From: an uncultured Ilyobacter sp.
GTDB taxonomy: Bacteria > Fusobacteriota > Fusobacteriia > Fusobacteriales > Fusobacteriaceae
NCBI RefSeq assembly: GCF_963668085.1
Contig: NZ_OY764058.1
Location: forward strand, 124,001 to 188,000
Length of the DNA stretch: 64,000 nucleotides
Direction: 5' to 3'
How positions within the stretch are numbered: the stretch's first letter is position 1; each line of letters starts with the position of its first letter. Position numbers and translations under genes: made by a program. Positions 28,404 through 36,759 of this stretch are shown here, piece by piece. Below the pieces are notes generated by a model. That model had not been told where the DNA came from and ran no database searches. It saw nothing but the letters and a program-made list of their open reading frames with translations.

Positions 28404-29589
28404 CTGATGTTTCGCGCTCAATACTAAAAAAGGACAGACTCCACCCATGACAAATTAAGCGGATTTTAAATCAAGAGATAATGATTTAAATGTCTTTTCT
28501 AAACCCATTAAATAGTATGTAGTGCTTAATTTAAATTGATTTTGTTTCTTTTTTAACTTTAGTTTTTCTAACAATACATAAGCATAGATTGAACAAAATA
28601 TATGACCTAGTATTGTCTTCACTGTTCTTACTGAGGATTTTCCTAGGGAACAGTTTTGTTTTAATGATTTATGATATACTTCGATATCCCACCTTTTTTG
28701 GTAGATCTTAACCATATTGTCATAACTTAAGTATTCATCATTTGTTACAAGGTGTAAAACAGCTTCTTTTCCATCTTCATTTTTGAAGACCTGCTTCGAT
28801 AAATATAATGGGAAAGAAACCCCTTTAAACTCTATCGCGTAAGCTGTTTCAGGTAGAAAATCAAAAGATGATAACTTTCTGTATTGGGAGTCGTCTTCTC
28901 CTGTAAATTTAAAAAGTCTATTTGATCTTACAGCGAAAACAAAACATTTATCTAAATCATTGTGGATATACTTAAAATTCTCATTGGAAGAGAACCAAGA
29001 GTCTGCTAGGACGTATCTATACTTAATTTTATTGCCTTTAATAGTCTTTAGCATATTTCTAAAATGTTGATTTTTTGTAAGAGCTGACTTCTTTTTTGTT
29101 TTATTGGTGTCATGGTCAGTTGAAATTTTATTCTTTCTGATAACTCTGTAATTGATTGGTAGAGAAGCCTCGCTTGTTTTGTAGGTAACAGAAAGTAAAT
29201 TTACACCTTTAACACATTTAGATTTGGTGTGGTCATAGCAATAGGAAACAACATCATTTTCTTTCGTGTGAGGTTTTTCAATAATAGTATCATCTACAGA
29301 TATACAGGCGTTATTATTCTGGATACTTTTAAGGATAGGTTTAATCGTTAACCAAAAGTTTTTTTCACAAAATTCACCAGAACTTAAAAAACGGTATATT
29401 TTGTCCTTAGAGTATCTATCTTCTGTTATTTTTTGAAGATCTGTAGAATGAGCATATTTTGAAGATGCAATTAAAAAATTAGCATAAATATTTAAGTAGT
29501 CTTTATTCATAGTATTTTTCTCCTAAAAGTTGTTAATAAAATTATACTTCTTTAGAGAATATTATCAAAGGCCAGGCGCGAAACATCAG
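28404..29589. mobile_element. IS4-family insertion sequence (IS10-like ends), about 1186 bp
   Basis: The ends are perfect inverted repeats: CTGATGTTTCGCGC at 28404-28417 and its complement at 29576-29589. The match extends outward by four bases (ATAA) on both sides. IS10 also begins CTGATG. The single transposase gene fills the element. The nine bases flanking each side do not match, so no target duplication is visible. Confidence 0.85.
28455..29510 (-). CDS. IS4 family transposase
   Basis: 351 residues, RNase H-like DDE transposase. Catalytic candidates are Asp73 or Asp74 (SVDDTIIEK), Asp170 (VLADSWFSS) and Glu277. The IS4 signature Y-(2)-R-(3)-E-(6)-K is met exactly by Tyr270, Arg273, Glu277 and Lys284 in YQKRWDIEVYHKSLKQ. 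The frame is open throughout, with no stop or shift, so the element may still be active. It is shorter than the IS10 transposase (402). It lies wholly between the inverted repeats at 28404 and 29589. Confidence 0.92.
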   Translation of the reverse strand: MNKDYLNIYANFLIASSKYAHSTDLQKITEDRYSKDKIYRFLSSGEFCEKNFWLTIKPILKSIQNNNACISVDDTIIEKPHTKENDVVSYCYDHTKSKCVKGVNLLSVTYKTSEASLPINYRVIRKNKISTDHDTNKTKKKSALTKNQHFRNMLKTIKGNKIKYRYVLADSWFSSNENFKYIHNDLDKCFVFAVRSNRLFKFTGEDDSQYRKLSSFDFLPETAYAIEFKGVSFPLYLSKQVFKNEDGKEAVLHLVTNDEYLSYDNMVKIYQKRWDIEVYHKSLKQNCSLGKSSVRTVKTILGHIFCSIYAYVLLEKLKLKKKQNQFKLSTTYYLMGLEKTFKSLSLDLKSA

Positions 29590-29629
29590 TTATGAAGTTG
29601 AACTTATCGATCTTTTCCTTTATGATTTT

Positions 29630-30313
29630 CTATAAAATTATATCATTTAAAAATATCTCTTTTAACTCCCCAGGTTTCATATCTTCAAGGGTAAGATTTC
29701 CAAATTTTACTCTTTTTAAGTAAGAAACTTTATTTTTTATAGCCCCCATCATTTTTTTTACCTGATGATATTTGCCCTCTTGAATAGTAAGGAATATTTT
29801 ATTCTGTTCTATATACTGAACTTTTGCAGGAAGACATATATGCGTTCCTATATCAATGCCATTTTCCAGGTTTTTAATATCACCCTCGGAGATGGGTTTG
29901 TCGAGCTCCACATAATATTTTTTTGAGATTTTTTTATCAGGGTGAGTCATTTTATAATTTGTATCCCCGTCATTTGTAAAAAGGAGAAGTCCTTCTGTAT
30001 CTTTGTCCAATCTTCCTACGGGAAATAGATCTTTTGTATCTAACCAATCGGGTAAAAGTTCCATGATAGTAGGATGGCGATCATCCTTTACCGCAGTAAT
30101 ATAGCCTTTGGTTTTATACAGAATGTAATATTTCAGAATTTTGAATTCAAGGTGTCTGTTGTCAAGGGTAATATCATCGCTATCTTCTTCGATCCAAAGT
30201 CCGAAATTTAAGGTGACTTGACCATTGATTTTGACCCTTCCCTCTCCAACTATTTTTTTGATATCTTTTCTGCTACCTACACCGCAGTTGACTAAAAATT
30301 TTTCTAATCTCAA
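29630..30313 (-). CDS. rsuA: RsuA-family pseudouridine synthase
   Basis: 227 residues from TTG at 30313, with GGGGAGAG upstream. The N-terminal S4 RNA-binding domain (MRLEKFLVNCGVGSRKDIKK) is followed by the synthase domain with the catalytic Asp in FPVGRLDKDTEGLLLFTNDG (near residue 103) and KYHQVKKMMGAIKNKVSYLK near 183. RsuA makes pseudouridine 516 in 16S rRNA; RluB/E/F paralogues modify 23S rRNA. Length (about 230) and motif favour RsuA. It is a stand-alone gene next to the insertion sequence. Confidence 0.88.
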   Translation of the reverse strand: MRLEKFLVNCGVGSRKDIKKIVGEGRVKINGQVTLNFGLWIEEDSDDITLDNRHLEFKILKYYILYKTKGYITAVKDDRHPTIMELLPDWLDTKDLFPVGRLDKDTEGLLLFTNDGDTNYKMTHPDKKISKKYYVELDKPISEGDIKNLENGIDIGTHICLPAKVQYIEQNKIFLTIQEGKYHQVKKMMGAIKNKVSYLKRVKFGNLTLEDMKPGELKEIFLNDIIL

Positions 30314-30533
30314 GTTCTCTCCCCTATACCCTTTTATAAAGAATGCACTACTATATTAAGCATAAAAAACAAAGTGGCGTGCCTAAATCACACCCCACCT
30401 TTAAAATAAAATAACAACTAAAAAATTATATTGTTTTAAAATTTATATAAATTAAAGATCTCTTTTGATAGTTCAAACTCTTAAGAATTGTATCATAAAA
30501 AATTTTCTTTTTCAATATATGTGGGGAAGCCCC

Positions 30534-31871
30534 TTATTTGGCAGCATTCCCAGCAATATTCAGGGCATCCCAAGTTCTTGCGAAAGGTGGTGCATAGCAT
30601 AGGTCAAGCATCCCAAGATCCTCTGTGGTCATTTTGTTATGTATAGCGGCAGCAATGACATCTATACGAAGGACCGCTCCTTTTTTCCCGACTATCTGCC
30701 CTCCCAGGATTACTTTAGAATCTTTTTCATATATCAACTTAATGTATATATTTTCCTGTCCCGGATAATAATTTGTCTGATTTTTATCCTTTATAAATAC
30801 AACACCGTAGTTTATATTCATATTCTTGGCATCAGTTTCAGATATTCCAGTTCTCCCTGCCTCTAAGTTCAAGACTTTTACAGCTGCAGAGCCTAGGGTT
30901 CCAAAGAAACTGCTGTTTTTTCCAGCCAGGTTTTCTCCTACGATTCTTCCGATTTTATTTGCTGTTGTTGCGAGGGGGATGTAGACATTCTCATTTTTTA
31001 CCCTGTGAGGCACTGTGGCACAATCTCCAGCAGAATAAATATCTTCGATGCTTGACTTACCTTGATTATCAATTATTATGGCACCGTTTTTTAGCATTTC
31101 TATCCCGGTTTCTTTTATAAAATCTGTATTTGGTCTTATACCAGTTGCGATGATTACTATTTCTGCCTCATAGATTCCCTTGTCGGTTATGACAGCTTTT
31201 ACTTTTTTTTCTCCCTTTAACTCTTTTACAGTTTCACTGAGGTGAAGGCTTATATTTTGATAAGAGAGAATCTCGTCCTCCATGAGGTCTGTAATCTCCT
31301 TATCAAAACTCTCAGGAAGTACCCTGTCGTCTAGCTGAATAACCCTGATATTTTTACCTAGATGATGCATAGCCTCTATAGCCTCTATACCGATATAACC
31401 AGCACCTATTATCACAATATTCTTATTTTCTTCCTTAGAAACTGCTTCCTTTAGATCCACACCGTCCTGAAACTCCTTCAGAGTGAATACATTCTCAATT
31501 TTTACATTTTTGATAGGAGGTATTATGGCACTGGCCCCAGTTGCCACCATCAATCTATCATAGGAATCCTCAAATATTTCCCCGTCTAACAGGTTTTTAA
31601 TTTTTACTTTTTTATTGATATGGTCTACTGACAATGCCTCGTGTTTTATTTTTACGTCGATTCCTGATTCCATGAATTTTTCTATGGATCTAGCCATCAT
31701 ATTGTCGGTGCTCTGAAAAAATCCCCCGATATAATAGGGAAGTCCGCAGGCACCCCATGAGATAACATCAGTTTTTTCATACACGGTAATTTCAGCGTCT
31801 TTAAGTGTTCTTTTGGCTTTGGAAGCGGCACTCATACCTGCAGCCACTCCTCCTATAATTATAATTTTCAT
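30534..31871 (-). CDS. CoA-disulfide reductase / NADH oxidase-like flavoprotein
   Basis: 445 residues from the ATG at 31871, chosen because GGAGG lies upstream. The FAD site is IIIGGVAAGMSAASKAKR at the N-terminus. The redox-active single Cys is Cys42 in SWGACGLPYYIGG. NIVIIGAGYIGIEAIEAMHH is the NAD(P)H site, and IYSAGDCATV near 280 completes FAD binding. This single-Cys layout is that of CoA-disulfide reductase, NADH oxidase and NADH peroxidase; the length and lack of a rhodanese tail do not separate them. It would serve thiol redox balance or oxygen defence in an anaerobe. Confidence 0.85.
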   Translation of the reverse strand: MKIIIIGGVAAGMSAASKAKRTLKDAEITVYEKTDVISWGACGLPYYIGGFFQSTDNMMARSIEKFMESGIDVKIKHEALSVDHINKKVKIKNLLDGEIFEDSYDRLMVATGASAIIPPIKNVKIENVFTLKEFQDGVDLKEAVSKEENKNIVIIGAGYIGIEAIEAMHHLGKNIRVIQLDDRVLPESFDKEITDLMEDEILSYQNISLHLSETVKELKGEKKVKAVITDKGIYEAEIVIIATGIRPNTDFIKETGIEMLKNGAIIIDNQGKSSIEDIYSAGDCATVPHRVKNENVYIPLATTANKIGRIVGENLAGKNSSFFGTLGSAAVKVLNLEAGRTGISETDAKNMNINYGVVFIKDKNQTNYYPGQENIYIKLIYEKDSKVILGGQIVGKKGAVLRIDVIAAAIHNKMTTEDLGMLDLCYAPPFARTWDALNIAGNAAK

Positions 31872-32090
31872 GAAAAAAACCTCCAAATTTTTATATGTTT
31901 TGATGTTATAATAAGTTAACTGATTAATTATAGTTACTTTTCCTTGACGAAAATAGACGAATCCATAAAAATAGTTAATTTAATTAAAGTAGAAACATAA
32001 AAAATATTCTACTTTTTCTGAAAAGTTCCTTTAAACTTTGTATGATATATTTATTATAACACCAAAACAAAAAATAATGAGGTGAAAAAA

Positions 32091-33242
32091 ATGTCTTATT
32101 TTGATAATGCAGCCACTAGTTACCCCAAACCTGATGAGGTGTACAGTGTCTTAATAGAAACTATGAGAAATAAAGGCGGGAATCCAGGAAGGGGAAGCCA
32201 CAGGATGGCTATAGAAGCCTTTAGGGCAGTCTATGAAACAAGGGTAAAGCTGGCAAAACTCTTTAATATAGATGATCCACTTAGAATAGCCTTTACACAA
32301 AACGCAACTATGAGTCTGAATTTTGCAATAAAGGGAGTCCTTGAAAAGGGTGATCACGTGATAACCACTTCCTTAGAGCACAATTCTGTACTAAGACCTC
32401 TATTCTCAATGGAAGAACAGAAAAAAATAGATCTAACAATAGTAGAGGCAGATTACCAGGGACTAATATCCCTTGATGATATAGAAAAATCCATCCAGGA
32501 AAATACAAAGGCCATAGTTATAACCCATGCTTCAAACTTGACAGGAACCATAATTCCCATAGAAAAAATAGGAGAAATAGCAAAAAAACACGGAATTCTC
32601 CTTATAGTGGATGCCTCCCAGAGTGCTGGGATCTTAGAAATAAATGTAAATAAGATGAATATAGATATTCTGTGTTTCACAGGGCATAAGTCACTTTTTG
32701 GACCTCAGGGTACAGGGGGAATATACCTTAGAAAAGGCGTAGAGATAAAGCCACTTATGGAAGGGGGCTCTGGGAGTCATTCGAAACTCAAGAGACAGCC
32801 TCAAGAGATGCCTGATCTTTTGGAATGTGGAACATTAAATGCTCCTGGCATTGCAGCCCTCGGAGCAGGAGTGGACTTTATACTGAAAATAGGGATGGAA
32901 AATATAAGAAAACATGAGGATGAGATCACTGAGGTCTTTATAAAAGGAGTGAAAGGTATAGAGGGAGTCAGGGTATACGGACCGGAAACAGGAAAAAGGA
33001 CACCTGTGGTTGCTCTCAATATAGGGGATATAGACCCGGCAGAATTAAGTGCTTTGCTAGACGAAGAATATGACATAGCTGTGAGGCCTGGGATGCACTG
33101 TGCCCCCCTTGCACACAGATCCATAGGAACATATGAAACTGGGGCTGTGAGGTTTTCTTTTGGATATTTCAACACGGCAAAAGAGGTATCAGAGGCTATA
33201 GAGGCTATAAAAGAGATAGCAGACTTTTATGAGGAAAAATAA
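32091..33242 (+). CDS. Cysteine desulfurase-like aminotransferase class V protein
   Basis: 383 residues from ATG at 32091 behind GAGGTG; GTG at 32082 lies inside that site. The N-terminus YFDNAATSYPKPDEVY and the PLP lysine in FTGHKSLFGPQGTGGIYL (Lys200) identify the SufS/CsdA-like class V family. PGMHCAPLAHRSIGT near the C-terminus carries the candidate persulfide Cys. No sulfur-acceptor gene (sufU, iscU) is adjacent. Such stand-alone members are commonly annotated as cysteine desulfurase family proteins, with selenium or sulfur transfer as possible roles. Confidence 0.85.
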   Translation: MSYFDNAATSYPKPDEVYSVLIETMRNKGGNPGRGSHRMAIEAFRAVYETRVKLAKLFNIDDPLRIAFTQNATMSLNFAIKGVLEKGDHVITTSLEHNSVLRPLFSMEEQKKIDLTIVEADYQGLISLDDIEKSIQENTKAIVITHASNLTGTIIPIEKIGEIAKKHGILLIVDASQSAGILEINVNKMNIDILCFTGHKSLFGPQGTGGIYLRKGVEIKPLMEGGSGSHSKLKRQPQEMPDLLECGTLNAPGIAALGAGVDFILKIGMENIRKHEDEITEVFIKGVKGIEGVRVYGPETGKRTPVVALNIGDIDPAELSALLDEEYDIAVRPGMHCAPLAHRSIGTYETGAVRFSFGYFNTAKEVSEAIEAIKEIADFYEEK

Positions 33243-33243
33243 T

Positions 33244-33284
33244 AAAAACCCCCTTTTGATCTCAGATCAGCGAGGGGGTTTTTA
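33244..33284. terminator. Bidirectional terminator shared by convergent genes
   Basis: AAAAACCCCC (33244-33253) pairs with GGGGGTTTTT (33274-33283), with an inner 5-bp stem. Both strands show a T run. The TGA stop of the minus-strand patatin gene (33264-33262) lies inside the hairpin loop region. Confidence 0.88.
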
Positions 33285-34125
33285 AAAATTCTTCTAATTT
33301 TTCACATTCCTCTATACCCTTATTATAACCGGACTTATAGAAAAGTCTTAATTTCACCTTGTCCTGCTCTATCACAGATAAAGGCATACTTTCAGGTCTT
33401 ATAACATAGGCAATGTTTTCTTTCTCCAGGAGGTCGAGAAAATAAAGGGTGCCGTTATAGGCTATATATCTTTTTTTTAGGGCCTCGGCCACCTTTGGAT
33501 AAGAATGATACCACAACTTGGATATGTTTAGATACCAGCTAGGCTGATCTTCATAGCCCTTTGGGTGGCAGAGTATGACTATAAGTTTTTTATTGCCGTC
33601 ATCTAAGGCTTTTTTTATAGGAATGGCATCGGCGATACCACCGTCTAGATACTCCTCTCCCCCAATTTTCACAGTATCTGTGAGAAAGGGATAAGAGCAG
33701 GATGATTTTAGTATTCGATTGAAATATTTTTGAGGATACCCATTTTTCTCAAAATATGCAGGTTTTCCAGTTCTACAGTTTGTGCTTACACAGATAAATT
33801 TTTTTATACTTTCGAAAAATTTGTCATAGTCCACTGGATACTTGTTTTTTCCCATGAAATTTATAAGGAAGTCAGAGTTTAAAAGGGAATCCCCCTTGAA
33901 AATTCTCTTGTAGTCAAGGAGTCTGGGGTCGTAGATATAGTCCATGAACATCTTAAAGGTCCTCTCTTTTTGCCCGGTAATATATGAAACACCATTGTAT
34001 GCTCCCATGGAAACCCCTATAACATAGGGGATATCAATTCCCTTTTCTATGAAAGCATCCAAAACCCCGCTGGTGAATATTCCTCTCATCCCTCCTCCTT
34101 CTAAGACAAGGGCTGTATTTTTCAT
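33262..34125 (-). CDS. Patatin-like phospholipase
   Basis: 287 residues. The oxyanion loop GGGMRG (residues 10-15), the nucleophile elbow GVSMGAYNG (Ser near 40) and the Asp of the dyad in YLDGGIADAIP (near 157) are all present, as in RssA/YjjU-type bacterial patatins. These act as acyl hydrolases of lipids in the cytoplasm. Its last codons run into the shared terminator with the cysteine-desulfurase-like gene. The start is an ATG at 34125 after GGTGATC. Confidence 0.9.
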   Translation of the reverse strand: MKNTALVLEGGGMRGIFTSGVLDAFIEKGIDIPYVIGVSMGAYNGVSYITGQKERTFKMFMDYIYDPRLLDYKRIFKGDSLLNSDFLINFMGKNKYPVDYDKFFESIKKFICVSTNCRTGKPAYFEKNGYPQKYFNRILKSSCSYPFLTDTVKIGGEEYLDGGIADAIPIKKALDDGNKKLIVILCHPKGYEDQPSWYLNISKLWYHSYPKVAEALKKRYIAYNGTLYFLDLLEKENIAYVIRPESMPLSVIEQDKVKLRLFYKSGYNKGIEECEKLEEFLKTPSLI

Positions 34126-34299
34126 AAAAGATCACCTCACAATGAGTCACAGTCTATCTGTATTTTTTATTTGGACTGTGACTTTTTCCAAATTATTTAC
34201 ATTGCATCTCTATAGTAATTTTCTGCAATACTTATGAAGCTCCTTTAAATTTTTCAAATAGATTGATTAAACTTAGACCTTTATTTTAAATTAAAATAT

Positions 34300-34794
34300 T
34301 GAATTTATAAGGATTCGTTACTTTTCTCTTGAAAGAAAAGTAACCAAAAGTTCAAGAATTTTCAAATGTCTAGGAAGTATATATTTTTTTTATCGCCTTT
34401 GTGAGCTACAGTCCTCGGTTCCCTGCGGAACTTATTCTGTAGGACGGCTGAGTGCAGGTTCTTTCCTGTATAAGCCCTGCGACTTGAAATTCAAAAAACA
34501 AAACTGATATAAACCTAAAAAAAAAGGTATGCACAGTCATTCCTTAATTTTTGATTATTCTTAACGCTGATTTTGTCAATGGCAGAAGAAAAAGATCGAA
34601 AACCTCTCGCAAAAGAGAGTATTTATAGTTTAGGTTTTAACTCTGTGAAACTCTCTCTTTTTCTCTGTACAACATACACTTTTATGATGCTTTGTGGCCA
34701 AAAGTTTTTATCTTTATTCGTGCTAATTTTTTTTATCTTTTATAAGATTTTCATTCGTGACAAAATCTTTTGACTCTAATATTCTTATAAATTA
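34300..34794. repeat. Non-coding repeat element A with inverted-repeat ends
   Basis: The left end TGAATTTATAAGGAT is followed by a hairpin (GTTACTTTTCT with AGAAAAGTAAC). The right end (34781-34794) is a partial inverted copy. Internal sequence 34556-34581 matches, inverted, 46655-46681 in element B. No credible gene lies inside; an AUG-started 66-codon frame (34573-34773) has no family features. It fills most of the 753-bp gap between the patatin and deacetylase genes. Confidence 0.55.
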
Positions 34795-34878
34795 CTAAAT
34801 TTATAAAAATTTATTCAGAGTAGCAACTTGAGATAATAAAAAAAGAGACTGCCATGAAGAACAGTCTCTCATAAATAA

Positions 34879-36009
34879 TTATATAGCCTCTAAAGCAGTG
34901 AGTATATTTATATAATGCTCGATACCCTTTAAAAGAATCTTTTCATCAAAGTTGAAGCTGCAGCTGTGGAGAGGATAATCAAATCCGAGCTCTCTGTTTC
35001 TACTTCCTAGGAAATAAAATACCCCAGGTATTTTTTCCTGATAGTAGGAGAAGTCCTCTGCTAGCATAACAGGGTCGGTTTCCTCTATGTGAACCTTTTC
35101 TGCTACCTTTTTGTAGAGAGCCTTGTCATTTATTACTGGCGGATAATAAGGTTCTAGCTTGACATCTATCTCCACGTCAAAAGACTCCTCTAATCCCTTT
35201 GAAATCTGAAGGATTCTTTTCTTGATTATTCCAAAGGTCTCCTTTGAAAAGGTTCTCACTGTGCCCTCTATATGTGTTTTTTCGGCCACGATATTTCTAG
35301 CACTTCCTCCCCTTATCTTACCAAAGGAGATGACAGCAGTCTCAAGGGGAGATATACTCCTTGAGATAATAGACTGACAAGATGATAAAAATTTAGAAGC
35401 CACAAGGATTGAGTCGATGGCGTTATGAGGCATACCACCGTGACCGCCTTCTCCTTTAATTATTACATCTATTTCCCCAGACTGAGCCATAAAAGGACCT
35501 GCCTTAGAAGCGATGATTCCTTCATCTAATGTAGGGAAGAGGTGGATACCAAATATTCCCTTTACGTTATATTTTTCAAATATTCCACTTTCAGTTATTA
35601 TCTTGGCTCCTCCGGGCCCCTCTTCGGCAGGCTGGAAGATCAAAAGAATGTTTTTCTTGATATTTTCAGTTTTTGATAAGACTTTGGCTAGTCCTAAAAG
35701 CATGGCCATATGGCCGTCATGACCGCATGCATGCATCTTACCAGGATGTTTTGATGCATATTCTACATCGTTCTCCTCTTCTGCCTCTAGGGCATCCATA
35801 TCTGCCCTGAAGGCGTATGTTTCATCTGAACCGGCATCGATGTATACATAGACACCAGTTTTGGCTATGGTAAAAGGATGCAGCCCAAACTCTTTTAATT
35901 TTTCCCCTATATAAGCACAGGTTTTATACTCCTCTAGCCCAAGCTCGGGTATCTGGTGAAGCTCTCGTCTATAGGTCTTTATCTGGTTTCCCAAATCTTT
36001 TAAATCCAT
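34879..36009 (-). CDS. dapL: M20D amidohydrolase, probable N-acetyldiaminopimelate deacetylase
   Basis: 376 residues. Metal-binding motifs are RADMDALE (near 68), MHACGHDGHMAMLLG (near 92) and PAEEGPGGA (near 126); the dimerisation domain begins at GGHGGMPHNAID. The family includes hippurate and auxin-conjugate hydrolases and N-acetyl-LL-diaminopimelate deacetylase (B. subtilis YkuR, 374 residues). It is divergent from an operon encoding every other step of the acetylated lysine pathway, including DapH and an aminotransferase but no deacetylase, which makes the DapL role likely. It lies outside the lysine riboswitch transcript. Confidence 0.85.
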   Translation of the reverse strand: MDLKDLGNQIKTYRRELHQIPELGLEEYKTCAYIGEKLKEFGLHPFTIAKTGVYVYIDAGSDETYAFRADMDALEAEEENDVEYASKHPGKMHACGHDGHMAMLLGLAKVLSKTENIKKNILLIFQPAEEGPGGAKIITESGIFEKYNVKGIFGIHLFPTLDEGIIASKAGPFMAQSGEIDVIIKGEGGHGGMPHNAIDSILVASKFLSSCQSIISRSISPLETAVISFGKIRGGSARNIVAEKTHIEGTVRTFSKETFGIIKKRILQISKGLEESFDVEIDVKLEPYYPPVINDKALYKKVAEKVHIEETDPVMLAEDFSYYQEKIPGVFYFLGSRNRELGFDYPLHSCSFNFDEKILLKGIEHYINILTALEAI

Positions 36010-36473
36010 GGTTTCCCCCTTATTTCAATAAAAAACGGACATATATAATTTTAAAATCGGACTACTGTTAATTTTAAATTCTGTTTATTTGGCCTATCAC
36101 CTCTTAAATTTCAATAGAAATTTTTATATAATTTTTTAAAAAAACAAAAGACTCTTATAATTCTTAAATATTAACAGATTTTCCAGAAAAAGGAAAGATA
36201 GTAAGGGAAAAAAACCATAGTTTTTTATGAAAAAGTTATTTTTTCGAACATAACTATGGGTAACTATATCCCAGTGATTACAGCACCTAAAGATATTTTA
36301 TTTATTTTGTATATTTTTATAATATACCCTGTGAATTTTTAAAAAAAGTATAAGTGTTGTAAAATAAAACAAATCAACTTATAGATTGATCATTACCTGA
36401 TTATAATGATGTTTCTTGGAGGTCTATAAAGTAGTTTGTTTAAAAAAGAAACTGAGAATTAAATTAGAATAAA
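36010..36473. other. AT-rich divergent region upstream of the lysine riboswitch
   Basis: No gene is seen. A long interrupted hairpin (36215-36222 with 36252-36259 as outer arms, plus inner A/T pairing) is present. A TATAAT (36400-36405) within TGATTATAATGATG is a candidate -10 for the lysine operon, but no good -35 is evident. Confidence 0.5.
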
Positions 36474-36646
36474 GATAGAGGTTGCAGATGATCATTAGTA
36501 GGAAAATAGAGGGCCGGCCAGCTCAGTGAAGTTTTCTAAAAGGGAGATCTGCCGAAATTCATTCTCTGTGCCGGGAGAGTGGGTTGGGGCATCGGAAAAT
36601 ATCCGTTGTACTGTCGTTGTCTATATCAAGACAATGGAGTGCTATC
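36474..36646 (+). ncRNA. Lysine riboswitch (L box) aptamer
   Basis: The 5' part GATAGAGGTTGCAGAT with AGTAGG, the core GATCTGCCGAA, and GGGGCATCGG match the conserved L-box pattern. The P1 helix is formed by GATAG (36474-36478) and CTATC (36642-36646). It lies directly upstream of lysA and is followed by a terminator. Lysine binding should favour termination and shut off lysine synthesis. Confidence 0.93.
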
Positions 36647-36677
36647 TTACCATAACTATAATTTTTTATTGTTATTT

Positions 36678-36710
36678 AGTTGGTAGGATTGTACCCTGCC
36701 AACTTTTTTT
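36678..36710 (+). terminator. Riboswitch-controlled terminator before lysA
   Basis: A 10-bp stem with one G-U pair (36678-36687 with 36695-36704) and seven or more T to 36710. It is the expression platform of the lysine riboswitch. Confidence 0.9.
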
Positions 36711-36759
36711 GTTTATAAAATTTTAATATAAAAATGGAGATTTTTTAAGGGGGAAATAT

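Noticed and set aside
28404..28454. Possible disruption of the malY-like gene by the insertion sequence
   Set aside because: The protein is full length (397 residues against about 390 in the family) and its stop precedes the element.
34573..34773. 66-codon frame inside repeat element A
   Set aside because: No ribosome binding site, low-complexity hydrophobic tail, and it lies within a structured repeat.
36526..36726. 66-codon frame over the lysine riboswitch and terminator
   Set aside because: The same bases form a clear L-box aptamer and terminator; no binding site for translation.
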